The notes under the pieces were generated by a model. It had not been told where the DNA came from and searched no databases. It was given only the letters and a program-made list of their open reading frames with translations. The position numbers were made by a program, and so were the translations under genes. 64,000 nt of DNA from Acanthopleura granulata (taxonomy: Eukaryota; Mollusca; Polyplacophora; Chitonida; Chitonidae), in the NCBI GenBank assembly GCA_016165875.1, contig JABBOT010000080.1, positions 44,319,272 to 44,383,271 of the forward strand, given 5' to 3'. Shown in pieces: positions 21,230 to 32,275 of the stretch (position 1 is its first letter; the number at the start of each line of letters is the position of its first letter).

Positions 21230-22662
21230 AGAACGATCATTGGACGATACTTTTCACTTGACTCACAAAAAATGGAACAAAGACTTGAAGATTTTAATTA
21301 ATCCGGAAACACTGAATTAGACGGAGACAAGTTAAAAATATGGCGTAAAGGATTACTAATATCTTCAGCAACAAGCTTGATAAATGACGTTTTTATACCA
21401 TCATTGCCAGCTGCACTGTTCTTCAAATTTGAAACAATCATATTAATTTTTGTTTTGGTCGTTGGATAAATTTTTTTAAAAATTCGGGAAAGATGCATTT
21501 AGATAATTTGTAAAATATTGTGGACTATCCGGAATTTTTTATACTAACTCCGATGCAATGTTAATAAAGCCTTTCATAAGAATGATTCACGGTAATTGAA
21601 ATATCAGAAACATCGGCATTAATTATTCACTTACATGAAAGCGATTTTGTTTTCTAACAATTTAGTAGCTGTTTAAGAAATTTCCAAACGTTTAGACATT
21701 ATCATTGTATGCCGGTGACTTTTTCTCATAATATATTTTCTTTGCTGTCCTCAGGATGTGATTTAATTTATTACGATACAGCTTAAATTTGGCATGGCAG
21801 TTAGAAGTACGTGACCAAATATAATCTCTATATAAATTAATTTTTCCGATGTATCTATACTAAGATTGCATTGGTTATCCATGGCTTTATTATACGATGG
21901 AAGTTAGCAATCCTCGGGATAAGAGGAACACAAGTCAGAAATCTGCTGAAACTCAACGGAGAACAAATTGTATGCTGTATTGGTGTCAGGACACTAAAAC
22001 ACGTCATGCCAAGATTTATTTCGAATCATTTCCTTAAATTTAATTTTCTGATAGGTGGCGTACTGTGGAAACTCAAAGGCCTTGTCGGGGATTCCATTAA
22101 TGGTATTTTTGACAAAGTGAAATACCGAGAAATGATCTGAAATTTCAGAAAGTAGGATACTGGACCACAAGATGTCCTCATGAAAATTTGTGTATATATT
22201 ATCTGTCATTTTGGCCGAATACGGTGTTACTGCTGTACACTTAGTGATTTTCGATTTGAAATAGCTTGAATTAAATAAATCGATAAAGTTATATAAGCGG
22301 CTGTGTCTGTTTGATTTAAATAAATCGAGGTTAAAATCACACAGGAAGATGCATTTTGTCCGCAGGTATTTTGAAGGGTATTTTGAAGTTCGTTGAATAC
22401 AGAAACGTTTTATATGTAGGCTTGTAGAATAGACCTGCATGTATATATGATGTTTCCAGAAATTTTCAACAAATAAGCATTCCAACACGCCATCTTTGTT
22501 AATAACTGATAAATCGTCACGTATGGAGCACGACTTGATTTCTTCACTAATGTATAACATCATATGGCCAACCTTAGGATTTGGCCGAGATGAACTAAAA
22601 CATTTGGAGTAAATAATTATTAAAAACCAATTAGTAATCAAGATACTACATGTACGGCACAT
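21230..22662 (-). mobile_element. CR1/Daphne-like LINE fragment, copy in B
   Basis: A minus-strand frame of 222 codons (22662-21994) contains LYISEEIKSCSIRDDLSV, FLCDFNLDLFKSNRHSRLYN, VTPYSAKMTDNIYTNFHEDI and LSEISDHFSVFHF. These are the GDFN-like, TDNI and SDH motifs of an APE-type LINE endonuclease. Further on, LKNSAAGNDGIKTSFIKLV (about 21425-21370) is the start of the reverse transcriptase domain. Everything beyond that is missing, as in unit A, so the truncation predates the duplication. Not expected to be active. Confidence 0.75.
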
Positions 22663-24553
22663 GATCTACGGCGGATGTATTGCCGCCTAATTACCCCGAC
22701 GCCTACGCGCTGTTCTGGCCAATGTCTATGCCCAGTCCTCTCACGATCACATCCACATGCGGCTGCACGCTGGCCGGTTTGACTGGTATTAAATTGACAA
22801 TAACCTATTATATCAACCACGTAACTATAGACAAAATAAACTAAATATTTTCATATTAGGGCGAAATAATAATGCAACATAAATAATAAATTATGGTGCG
22901 CAATTATTATTTGCATAAATGCAAAGATTTAAGTGTTTGTTCTGCACTGTTCTGTGATATCTAACCGGTATGATCGGCTCTCTGTTAATGAAAAGTAGAG
23001 TTCGGTCGTGTTGTATTGATCCATGGATTCTCACATAGCCAATATTTCTGAAGCAAGTATAAAGTCGTGTGCCGGTCGAACGCTGACGTCTGTTGGCTAG
23101 ACAGTTTGGCACCGAGAGCCAGTTCTTAGTTAGCTTACTATGCACGATCGGAAGTGCTGTATATGTAATATAGAGGAAACCATATCTTCGTAAGCAATGG
23201 CCTAGTTTTTAACAGGCGGATAGACAGGCTATCTGTATGAACAGCTTGAACGAAACCTCGTCTCAGATCTTGCAACTTTTTGTTTGCCTTCGGTCTGAAT
23301 ACATTCGGTGTTGAGACGGGAATATGAGTGCTCTGCTCAGATGTTGTCTTTGTGACGACGAACAGCCAAGCCGTCGTATGTATTGCTCCTATCCCACAAA
23401 CATGTGAAAGAAAGTATTGCATGTGGAAATTATACAAAAGTTTATAACGTTGTCATTTTGTTCACGATCATAATTTACATTAATGCTGTGTAGAATGTTT
23501 TGCAGGAGATATTGGCTGTGAACAGGACTGACGCTACAATACTGGCTTTGTACATGCCTCACTTTAATTCCTGTTTATATATAAACAATTTTTATCCAAA
23601 TATAAAAGTTTTAAAAGCTCATTTTCATTCATCTCAAGATCAATAGTATTTACCTTGTGAAGACTATTCCAATGAAATACTCACGTTTTGTTCGTTTTTC
23701 AAAGTATATCACATTTGTAGTCATTTGTTCTTTCTTTTCAATTATATTGACGAACTCACCGGCACTTTGTTGACTTTTGTTTTACATTTTATTTTTTGAT
23801 TGATAAGTAAATCTTACCTCTAATTTTTCTATCTATATTTGACTTTCATTTTATTTTATTTTATTTTATTTTTATCTTAGCACCTGACCAATAAACACTG
23901 AGTTTAATCATTAAATGTTTGACGACGATAAATGCAATAATTTACTGCATTTTTTTTAAATGAGCTGAATTTGTTCCATGAATTAAAATTGAAATCTGGG
24001 AACAAAAAAAAATACTGTGATAGATTCACTTGGTAGTGTAAGCATAAACTTAAAAGTTTGCAACTCCTGTATTTGCAACACAGTTTTCACCTTCCCAACA
24101 AGTCTTGCTGACGACACCACGTTATTTGTCTACAGTTTTTTAGACAAATAGCACACCCAAGTAAAACAATTCCAAATTTGATGTATCATCCACTGAATAA
24201 AAGCAAACGGTGGAAATTCCATGCTCCTGACCAAACCACAAGAGCGGAATAATTTTGACTGGCTCATTATGTAACTTTACCTAATTAAAAAGAGCCTCTC
24301 ATTGTAAGGAGGTATATACATTTAAACATTGTAGTACCAAACACTACAACCGGGAAAGATAAAGTAGAACAGAGACGACAGTGTTATAATTGCCAATGGT
24401 ATATCCGGCCTCTTGTCAGTTCTATTACCTCAGTTAAAGTTTCATTCCAGCTGCGTGTTCATGTAAATGCTCGAAGGTGGCAATGGGACGTGTCAGTGTA
24501 ATTAACCAGTTCAGAGTATAGTTGTAATTCCAACAAGCGCTACATATCAGTAG
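22663..24553. other. Non-coding interval in B
   Basis: Collinear with 13210-15300 in A, including the shared 60-codon minus-strand frame at 22820-22638. A TTTTA pentamer run lies at 23848-23873. A deletion of roughly 200 bases relative to A occurs near 24070. No gene supported. Confidence 0.55.
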
Positions 24554-25890
24554 CTAATATATCATGCAGGTGAACAAATCATTAGATTTTTTCCTATAAC
24601 AACAACGGTTCCACGATGTACAAAACACATTCTTGTGGTGGTAAGGACATGTATCTTTTGAATACCAAGCCTCCAAGTCGGTGTAGACTTGGGGAGGTAA
24701 AGAGGAGTTGTGAACAGCTGCACACAAATCGCACCAAGCAGGATGTGGTGGAAAGCTTCTCTTCCATGCTCTCTGTGAGTGCAGCTCGAGCGATGTCACC
24801 TTGTAGTTCTGCCTCCACTTGTGGTACTCCATGAATAGCTGGTCGCTCTTATCTAGCATTAACAAATAGGCAGCTAATTCCTTGGGAGAAGAGAAGTCTG
24901 CCGTTTTATAAGAGCCAGGGGGTGCCACCTGCTCGTAGTAACATGGCGATGACCCACCCATTACAACCGGCACAACATCAAACAGCAACAAGGGGTTCTA
25001 GAATTTCTCCGTGATGTAATTCAGACAATTGTCATATTCAAATGCAAGATAAAATTTATAATCCTTCATAGCTTTATCATTGCATGCACTCTTCGAGCAC
25101 GGGCTTCCGGCACATTTACCATAGAAATCTACCCGCATGTGTGATTGGAGCTCCTGGAGATACTCCAGACGATTGTTGGTGGCAAAACAGTTAGAAATCA
25201 AAGCAATGGCGAGTTTTGTTTTGTTCCCAATCTTCACAGATGTAAAACTGCTACTTGCCTCGAGACATTCGACCTGATTGTAAGAATGAAAAAAAAATCC
25301 GAATCCTTCCTGAAAGTCATCGTCCAATTGAAAAGATTGTTGTACCTTTGCGGCAGGATGCCAGATAAGTAAGGGGGCTCCAGATTAAACAGCAGCCATT
25401 TTTGATGTGGCCATTTTTGGGACGGTAATTCGCGATCATGCATATTTCTGGGATAAAATACGATAACATGACTTCCTTTCAAATTCTTTATGCCCCTGGT
25501 AAATTGACAATTTGAGACCGGACAATGTTTGAAAATATCATCGGGTAGCCAGGCATCATAATGAAAGAAGTTTGTCCATTGTAAGATTAGTTTCTTTTTG
25601 CCATCATGGGATCCGTGGTAGGTAAGTCCGCCATAATAGCGCAGGTAGCTGGATTTGTCCAAATTACGTGTGCCATTCTCTTGTATATGTCCCAACAAGG
25701 ACTAAACAATAGAACACGACAACAGAAAAAGGCGACAGAAGCAGAAAGTTTTTTCACTTTGCCCCATACCCAGTCATGACTGGAAATGCCCGCTTTCACA
25801 GCCTACATTGACATACAGGCAGTAAACCAGGGATGTTTAAAAAATTACACTGCAGTACTGTTCTCTTTTTTCGGATTTGGACGAGTCCAT
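24554..25890 (-). pseudogene. Fucosyltransferase pseudogene (tandem copy of 15303-16643)
   Basis: Collinear with the intact GT10 gene from the same ATG (25890) to the same stop, but disabled. A two-base loss shortly after the start codon shifts the frame (the Met9-Arg region of the intact gene). The transmembrane region is scrambled by indels. An expanded A-run near 25288 shifts the frame again in the stem of the catalytic domain. The invariant EKFWNP segment reads EKF-stop-NP (TGG to TAG, about 25000). One codon is lost in the GSYINTADF region. The last 145 codons remain open (24991-24554) and retain VVPVVMGGSSP. The damage is spread along the gene, so this copy cannot make a full enzyme. 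Confidence 0.9.
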
Positions 25891-26574
25891 ACATCTAGGT
25901 GAGGTATGTATAGGTTCTAGTTATAAATTATCTAGTTTACTTTCATCCTTTAAAACATTATTTTGTCAGGTTTTGATTCTTAGTTTCATTTCTGTGACAT
26001 CCCTGAATTTTTGGGGAGGAAAAACACGCTAAGATGTATGTAACGCCTGAATATGTGTTGAACTGTTTAACAGAGAGTAGAGCTGATTTCTCAGTAGGGC
26101 AAATTCAGGCCTAAGGGCTGGCCTGACGCTGGTCTGGCGTACATGAGTCAAGTTACAAATTATATGTATGCGCACCGCTCAAAACAAGATGTTAAACAAG
26201 AATTCCGCGTGAGGAAATAAAAGACAGGCCTGTCATATACCATATACACTACACAGTGTTGTATGTATTGTTTACTTTGCTGGAAAATTCCTCAATATAA
26301 TGAAAAATCATTTGATCAGTTATTTGGATCTCAAGGTCTCATAGGACGATACTGATATATGTGGGAGAAGATGACGTCCCTTGTGTTGTGCTTGCTCCAA
26401 ACCAATTATTTGTAATCGGCTAGCTGTTTATGTATAATTACACATTTTATTCTGGACAAATGCAAAAAAGAAAAGTGACAAACATGAATTCAGAGCTTAC
26501 GGTAATAAAACCCATGTAGGGTAAAACATTGCGCATTTACAGGGCCCTATATCACATTGCTGGCAGTAAAGCCA
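25891..26574. other. Upstream flank of the pseudogene (no gene seen)
   Basis: Matches the upstream flank of the intact gene closely. No coding frame or RNA gene is supported. Confidence 0.5.
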
Positions 26575-27765
26575 TATAATAGTAGTAATATACATTACTA
26601 CTGCACCTGCATACGTCATACTTAGTGCATTGATAAGACTTAACACAGGCTATCACGAGATACCAATACATTTTCCACGAGTAGGCGCCCTTGGGAAAAG
26701 CAGATTGAATAGAAATCATCGATAAATATTTAATACTGCTGCACATATAAACTTCATACTTTCTGCGTTTATTATACTTGATGCGGTTAATCACGTGACA
26801 CCAGTACTTCTCTTTTACCACACCAGGGGCGTCCCTGTGAAAAGGAGATTCAATAGCTGTCTTCGCTCTACATTCATTAATGCTGATCCTACAGACTTAA
26901 TACTTGGTGCATTGATAACACTTAATTGTGAATAGCAGACTGCATAGCTGTCTTCGCCATAAAGGCTTCATACTTAGTACATTAACAATACTTCACGCAG
27001 GCAATCACTGATAGCCCAATTTAAGTATTATTAATGCACCAGGTATGACGTTTGTAGTTGCAACATCAATGAATATATAGCGAAGACAACTTTTGAGACT
27101 GCTATTCACGGAGCAGGTGTGGAAATGGAGAAGTAGTAGTATCACGTGATAGAAGGCGTGAAGTATTATTAAAGTATAAAGTCCATATAGCGAAAACAGC
27201 TATTGAATTTGCTTTTCACACAGCCGCCTCCTGGTGTGGTAATGGTAATGTTAAAGTATTCATATTGCATGATAGACCGCGTTAAGCATCATAAGTGCGC
27301 CAAAAATGAAGTCTGTAGATGGAGCAGTAATGAATACATAGCGCAGACAGCTATTCAGTCTCCTATTCACAGAGGTAACCCTAGTGTGTTAATGGAGAAT
27401 TATTGATATCACGTGGTAGCCCATGTTAAGTATTATTAATGCACTAAGTGTGAAGTTTGTAGGTGCAGTAGTAATGGATACATGGCGCAGAGAGGTATTT
27501 AGTTTGCTATTCACAGAGTCGCCCTTTGCGGTTGTTATGGAGACACACTGGTATCATGTGATAGTCCGCATTAATTATTATTAATACACCAAGTTCCTTT
27601 ACGAAGTCTCTATGCGCATTACAAATTGATGTATAGCACAGAGAGCTATTCAGTGTGCCATTCACACCGGCGCCCCCCACGTTAAGTATTATTAACGCAC
27701 AAGTATGAAATCTGTAATTGAACTAGTAATGGATATATAGCCCATTATATTTTACACAAATAATG
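26575..27765. repeat. CACGTG satellite of about 145 bp, unit B (longer array)
   Basis: The same unit as at 17405-18247, again with a reverse-oriented first part (to about 27000) and a forward part. It has more units than in A. CACGTG or near matches occur near 26790, 27140 and 27408. The array ends at the S1 junction at 27765. Confidence 0.75.
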
Positions 27766-28165
27766 ATTGATGGTCAGTGTTACACCGATCTAGGTTTACA
27801 AAGCTTTTAGGTTTTTAGGTTTACAAAGTTTTTTCCGGACATCCACTTGTATAAAGTCGGCCCAAAGCGGTTTTTCAGTGGTGCAGACTCCACATATTCA
27901 AATCGTCTTTTCCACCAAGGGAAAGAAATCTGCAATTCCTTTACCCATCGCCAGTGCTCGCGCTCTTGGTGTCAGTTCTTCCATATTTGCAAGGCGTGCA
28001 AGTGAGATAAATGAACATTGCCCTACAGTTATGACCCCTTTTTACATACTTAGCCCAAATTTGGGGGCCACAAGCGCATGTCTGTTGAGTGGCGGTGGCG
28101 CAAAGCACATGTTTCTTGCATGAATGGTATGCCTGTCTAAGTAGACAAATAGCTTTTATAGCTTT
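27766..28165. repeat. S1, left part, interrupted by a retroelement gag fragment
   Basis: 27766-27802 matches 7484-7519, and 28005-28165 matches 7525-7680. The piece between them (27820-28007) is not S1. It is a near-identical copy of 28825-29010 from the adjacent YR retroelement. Short matches (ACAAAG on the left, AGAT on the right) lie at the junctions. Confidence 0.75.
27820..28007 (+). repeat. 188-bp displaced copy of the YR retroelement gag segment
   Basis: One base difference was seen against 28825-29010 (GTCGGCCC versus GTCGGTCC). It encodes the same Cys/His-rich stretch. It lies about 1 kb upstream of the element and inside S1. Confidence 0.85.
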
Positions 28166-28331
28166 TGCCTCACTCTTTGACTGTACGCAATCATTGCAGC
28201 AGTATGTCGTCGAGGCGTGCAGGATGGCAGTGAAGGCGAAGCAAGCTACCGGCAGACAAAACAATACCCTCATCAAGTCAGTCAGCTAAAACTGCCCACC
28301 CGTAATATTCGAACCTTACCACTGAGCAGCC

Positions 28332-29100
28332 TATGACAGTCAAACGTGGTAAAACTGCTAAAATTAACTCCACTGCCGATTCTACATCAGCTGATTTTTC
28401 TAATGCAGCCCTGCAAAAGTTAGAGGCATTACAACGAAACGCTCCAGCGTAACGTTACAGAACTTCAGGTTGGGGTTCCTTGCGGTTCTCGCCTGGCGGA
28501 CTTGACGTGCACTTTACCGTGCACAGCAGTCATGTGACCTGCAGAATTTCAGCTGCAATGGCGGCGCCCATGTACCGGGTACGGTGAATGGTGATTTGGG
28601 CACGAGAGCATTATTAAGCTGCGGCGTAGATTAGAACGGGTATCAGCAGTGTCGACTTTCACACGCGGTGTGTCACAGGTTGTTTTCTACTCGATCCGCT
28701 GCATTTCTTGAGCAACATAACATTCTGATCGATTGGTCTGTAAGAGATAATAAACTTTTCACTACATTGATTGCGCGTCAAAAAATAGAAACCTGCAAGA
28801 TCTGCTCGAGCGTGGTTCATTCAACAAAGTTTTTTCCGGACATCCACTTGTATAAAGTCGGTCCAAAGCGGTTTTTCAGTGGTGCAGACTCCACATATTC
28901 AAATCGTCTTTTCCACCAAGGGAAAGAAATCTGCAATTCCTTTACCCATCGCCAGTGCTCGCGCTCTTGGTGTCAGTTCTTCCATATTTGCAAGGCGTGC
29001 AAGTGAGATCACCCTATTACCAAATGTCTGAATCAATCCAGCAGTGTGAGGCAGCAGGAAACCATGGCTAGCTTATGTTGTGAATTTCCAAGTGATGGCC
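28332..29100 (+). pseudogene. Gag-like gene of the YR retroelement
   Basis: ATG 28332 begins MTVKRGKTAKINSTADSTSA and meets a stop after about 40 codons. A second open frame (28668-29006) ends with a Cys/His array, EICNSFTHRQCSRSWCQFFH followed by ICKACK. This is the usual nucleic-acid-binding signature of gag proteins in DIRS/Ngaro elements. The TGA after KACK stands where Gly is expected, and the sense of the frame continues after it (DHPITKC). Confidence 0.65.
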
Positions 29101-29129
29101 ATTATCGACCAGTACGCCAATAAATATTA

Positions 29130-29967
29130 AAAATTTATCCTCAGAATTGGAAGATTGTGCTCATTCTGGGTTATGTGACCGTCTACTGCATGGTGTACAG
29201 CATGGTTTAGACACCAAGGTGCCTATTTTCAGCATTGTGTCGTCCAAAATCTGCAACAACCTCCTGTTGGCTAGATCAGACCCTGAAGCGGTAAACAGAC
29301 TTTTACAATACGAGTTAGATAATGGCTTTGTGGTCGGCCCCTTCCGCGGTATACCATTTCCAGTGTTCTGAATCAACCCAATCAATAGTAGCGGGAAAGT
29401 ATTCTGGGAAAGAAGCGTCTTATTGTAGACTTATCAGCACCAAATTCAGATCCAGAGCACCTCAGTGTTAATGAACTTATTGACAAGGAGTCTTGTTCCT
29501 TATCATGTGTTAAAATTGATGATGCGATTGTTATCATCCAGAATTTGGGTCATGGTACTCAGATGTGCAATACAGATATGAAGGATGCATTCAAGCAAAT
29601 TCTCATCCACCCAGATCAGTGTCATTTATTTTGTGTAGCATTGGAAGGCAACTGTTTTTGCTATTGTCGCCTTGTCTTTGGTTGTCGCTCAAGTCCATTT
29701 TTGTTTGATACATTAGATTATGTGATTTGTTGGATAGCAACACATAAGTATGGTATCAAGTATTTCCTACATTTGCTGGATGAATTCCTTAGTTTGGACA
29801 AACCTGGGGATAATGCAAAGGAGAACAAAATTGTATATATTTTTCAGTTGTTAAATATCCCATTGTCTCCTAGCAAATTTGAAGCCAGACTGCCAAAGAA
29901 AAACATCGATAGGATTTCCAATCTTCTTGGCTCTCTCATAAATAAGCGTAAATGTAGGAAACGCTAA
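29130..29967 (+). pseudogene. Reverse transcriptase domain of the YR retroelement
   Basis: The first part (29147-29371) reads LLQYELDNGFVVGPF. After a shift near 29400, RLIVDLSAPNSDPEH follows. The long frame 29545-29967 holds motif A (DMKDAFKQI), motif B (FGCRSSPFLF) and motif C as HLLDEFL, where a second Asp is expected in place of Glu. The C-terminal end (ISNLLGSLINKRKC) stops at 29967, and the RNase H part starts in another frame right after it. The thumb region seems shortened. Confidence 0.75.
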
Positions 29968-29971
29968 GGGC

Positions 29972-30385
29972 TTGGACATGTGGAGGAGATTGCTCTCCCA
30001 GTGGAATGGAGATTCCCTTTTTATAGACCGAAGTTCACCTGTGTTATTGTCCACTGATGCCTCATCAGAAAATGGGTATTCTGGATGTTTTGGGAGCCAC
30101 TGGTTTCAGGGAAGGTGGCCAGAGGCACTGATGGATAATGCTCACAAATTAGGAAAACTCTCCATGGCACTTATGGAACTATTTCCTGTAGCAGTTGTTG
30201 CAGTGTTGTGGGGCGAGTTATGGCGCGGTAAGGAAGTAATGTTTCTGTGTGACAATGAAGTCACCGTTCGTGTTATTAATAAGGGCAGATCCAAAGCCTT
30301 GCCCCTAGCAGACCTTTTGAGGAAATTAACTTGGTGTTCAGCAAATGAGCCCTATAGTTTTGTGGGTAATTATATTACCACCTGA
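29972..30385 (+). pseudogene. RNase H domain of the YR retroelement
   Basis: An open frame of 137 codons contains the expected acidic positions in STDASSENGYSG, ALMELFPVAVV and LCDNEVTVRVIN. It is preceded by the linker WRRLLSQWNGDSLF. It degrades the RNA strand of the element's hybrid. It stops at 30385, and the frame's sense continues briefly as a tail (NNTTDALSD). Confidence 0.75.
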
Positions 30386-30471
30386 CAGAACAATACCACT
30401 GACGCTCTCTCTGATTTTCAGATACACAAGTTCAGAGAGTCAGTCCCTATGGCAGACCAGTTACCAACTCC

Positions 30472-31509
30472 ATGCCCTTCATACCAGAAAGTGATCTTGC
30501 TTTAGACCTTAAATATGAGGTTAACAAATTATGGAAATATGCAGTTGAACCCAAAACAAGAAATTCGTATGCGCAAGGCCTGAAGACATTTATCACTGTC
30601 TTAAACATGTACAGAGTACCATGTGGTCGAGGTAAGCTTATTCTTGTTACTGAAGACCTACTTATTAAGTTTGTGACACACTGTTCTTCAAAATTTAAAT
30701 TACAGTTTGCAACAATTAAGGTGTACTTGGCAGGTGTCAGATTTTTCTGCATGCAAACAGGTGTGAAAAATCCATTATGTTATTCTTTTTATAAATGCCC
30801 AAGGTTACAGTCAATTTGTAGGGGAATTAAGAAATCAAAGTTCAAATCATGGCCGACTTCCTATACCATACCCAATTTTGAAACAAATTTGCTCGGTTCT
30901 ACATGGCGAATGGCTCTCTGTTTCCATTGATTTATTAATGCAAGCAGTATGCTCCTGACCTATTTTGGATTTCTGCGGTGTGGGGAGTTTACCAGTGAAG
31001 CGGAGTCCTTTGTCCCAAACTCAGATCTGTCTCTTCATGACATCTCTTTTAGTGAAGATTCAAGCATCACGTTTGTCAAACTCACAGCTTCAAAACCTGA
31101 TCCATTCCCACGGGGAATAACTATTAATGTATTTTGTACAAAACGACATCCATGTCCACTTCATTTAATGAAGAAATACATCTCTGCCAGACCTCCATAT
31201 CATGATAGTCAACCTCTTTTAACTGTTAGTAGGAGAATTCCAATGTTAAGGGCTTTTGCCATTTGCAAGTTGAAGGCGGTTCTTGCCAAGGCAGCCTACC
31301 AGCAAACACACTATAGTGGTCACTCCTTTAGGATAGGAACTGGTACTGACGCTAGTACTGCAAGATTGGAAGATCACCTCATTACAACGTTAGGGAGATG
31401 GTCATGTAACTGTTACACAAACTATCTGCCCTATGCCAAGCCCAAAGATCGCTATGTAGACAGTAATCTGAGATATTTAGTATATACATTGTTATATTGT
31501 GTGAAGTAA
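30472..31509 (+). pseudogene. Tyrosine recombinase of the YR retroelement
   Basis: The N-terminal, DNA-binding half (30472-30930) reads NSYAQGLKTFITVLNMYRVP and YLAGVRFFCMQTGV. A frameshift at about 30930 separates it from the catalytic half (to 31509). That half shows FLRCGEF (first catalytic Arg), HSFRIGTGTDA (His-x-x-Arg), LGRW, and NCYTNYLPY with the nucleophile Tyr. All catalytic residues of the Arg-His-Arg-Tyr set are present, so only the frameshift disables it. Confidence 0.85.
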
Positions 31510-31714
31510 CTGAGCTGACTTGACACCTTCGTTTTGGGAGTTTGGAATTCCCACTCATTGATTACAATTAACATCTTAAGTTAAGATTAATTTTTACTGG
31601 AGAGGGGGAAAGAGATACGTGGGCAACAGCTTGTCTTCCATATAACACTGCCCAGTCCTACACCCGCCCATAGGGTGTATTGTCCATGGTCAGATCTGAC
31701 CGAGAGAGGCCTCG

Positions 31715-32095
31715 AATCGGTCCTCGCTGAGCTAAGAGCTCTGAGAGCTTAAGTTAGTCTACCCTCGCTGGGCTAGAGCTCGCCTTGGAGAGCTTATGAT
31801 AGACATGTTTATAGTCTAGGCAAAACTGGTTAGGTCAAATTATGATGCAATTGGCTGAGTCGCCCCATATGCCCAAGATATTAGTTATGATGTTAATATG
31901 TTCCGGTTGTTGCGATATTGTTCTGTATCGTTTTGTATTATGTTGTATTTTGTATTATGTTTTACCTACATAGATTAGTTCTACTAATTAGTTCTATCCC
32001 TACTGTAAATTTAATAACGTCACAGTCATTAAAATACGCACTGTGTATAAAACCGAAAAGCAGGTGCTGAAAAACATATGTTCTTGTATGTGGTA
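31715..32095. repeat. S1, right part, with two 45-bp units
   Basis: CTCGCTGAGCTAAGAGCTCT starts the array remnant. 31790-32095 then matches 7960-8230 (AATTATGATGCAATTGGCTG, CAAGATATTAGTTATGATG), with a local expansion of TATTATGTTGTATT near 31935-31965. The match ends at ATTCGC (32095), where an inverted V end begins. Confidence 0.75.
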
Positions 32096-32099
32096 TTCG

Positions 32100-32275
32100 C
32101 TGGTATTTCTGCTACACGTCAAGCCATATTGTGTTTGCGTACATAAACTTTTGCTAATTATCTATGTACACAAACGGGGGTTCGATTTCAAGGAAAAAAA
32201 CAACATATAGGAGAGCAACAAGGAACGGCCCACCGCCCTCGCCGGCCCGGTTGCTCTCCATTAGAGATACCCAGT
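32100..32275 (+). pseudogene. Third, inverted V end: N-terminal piece of the replication gene
   Basis: Read on the plus strand, this matches the reverse complement of 7316-7140. It starts with TTTCTGCTACACGTCAAGCC and reaches ATG 32164, which encodes MYTNGGSISRKKTTYRRATR. In copy 1 the protein start is MYTNRRSHSQK. Homology ends after GAGATACCCAG at about 32275, so only the start of the gene remains. It is more diverged than copies 1 and 2 are from each other, so it represents a separate V lineage or an older event. Confidence 0.75.

Larger units (their letters stand above)
18253..27765. repeat. Segment B, second unit of the tandem duplication
   Basis: Collinear with segment A. It differs by indels, including a shortened R1 and minisatellite region and a longer satellite. 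Its fucosyltransferase copy is dead. Directly after it, S1 sequence resumes (27766), so S1 lies on both sides of the A-B pair. Confidence 0.85.
28332..31509 (+). mobile_element. DIRS/Ngaro-like tyrosine-recombinase retrotransposon, degraded
   Basis: Gag, reverse transcriptase, RNase H and tyrosine recombinase follow in the order typical of this class, which integrates through a recombinase instead of a DDE integrase. Frames are broken by several shifts and stops. I did not identify terminal repeats. The element splits a copy of S1 (left part to 28165, right part from 31715), so it inserted after S1 had been duplicated here, or was carried in with the copy. Confidence 0.8.

Noticed and set aside
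27941..28276. Minus-strand ORF across S1 and the gag fragment
   Set aside because: It spans the junction of two unrelated repeats and so cannot be an ancestral gene.
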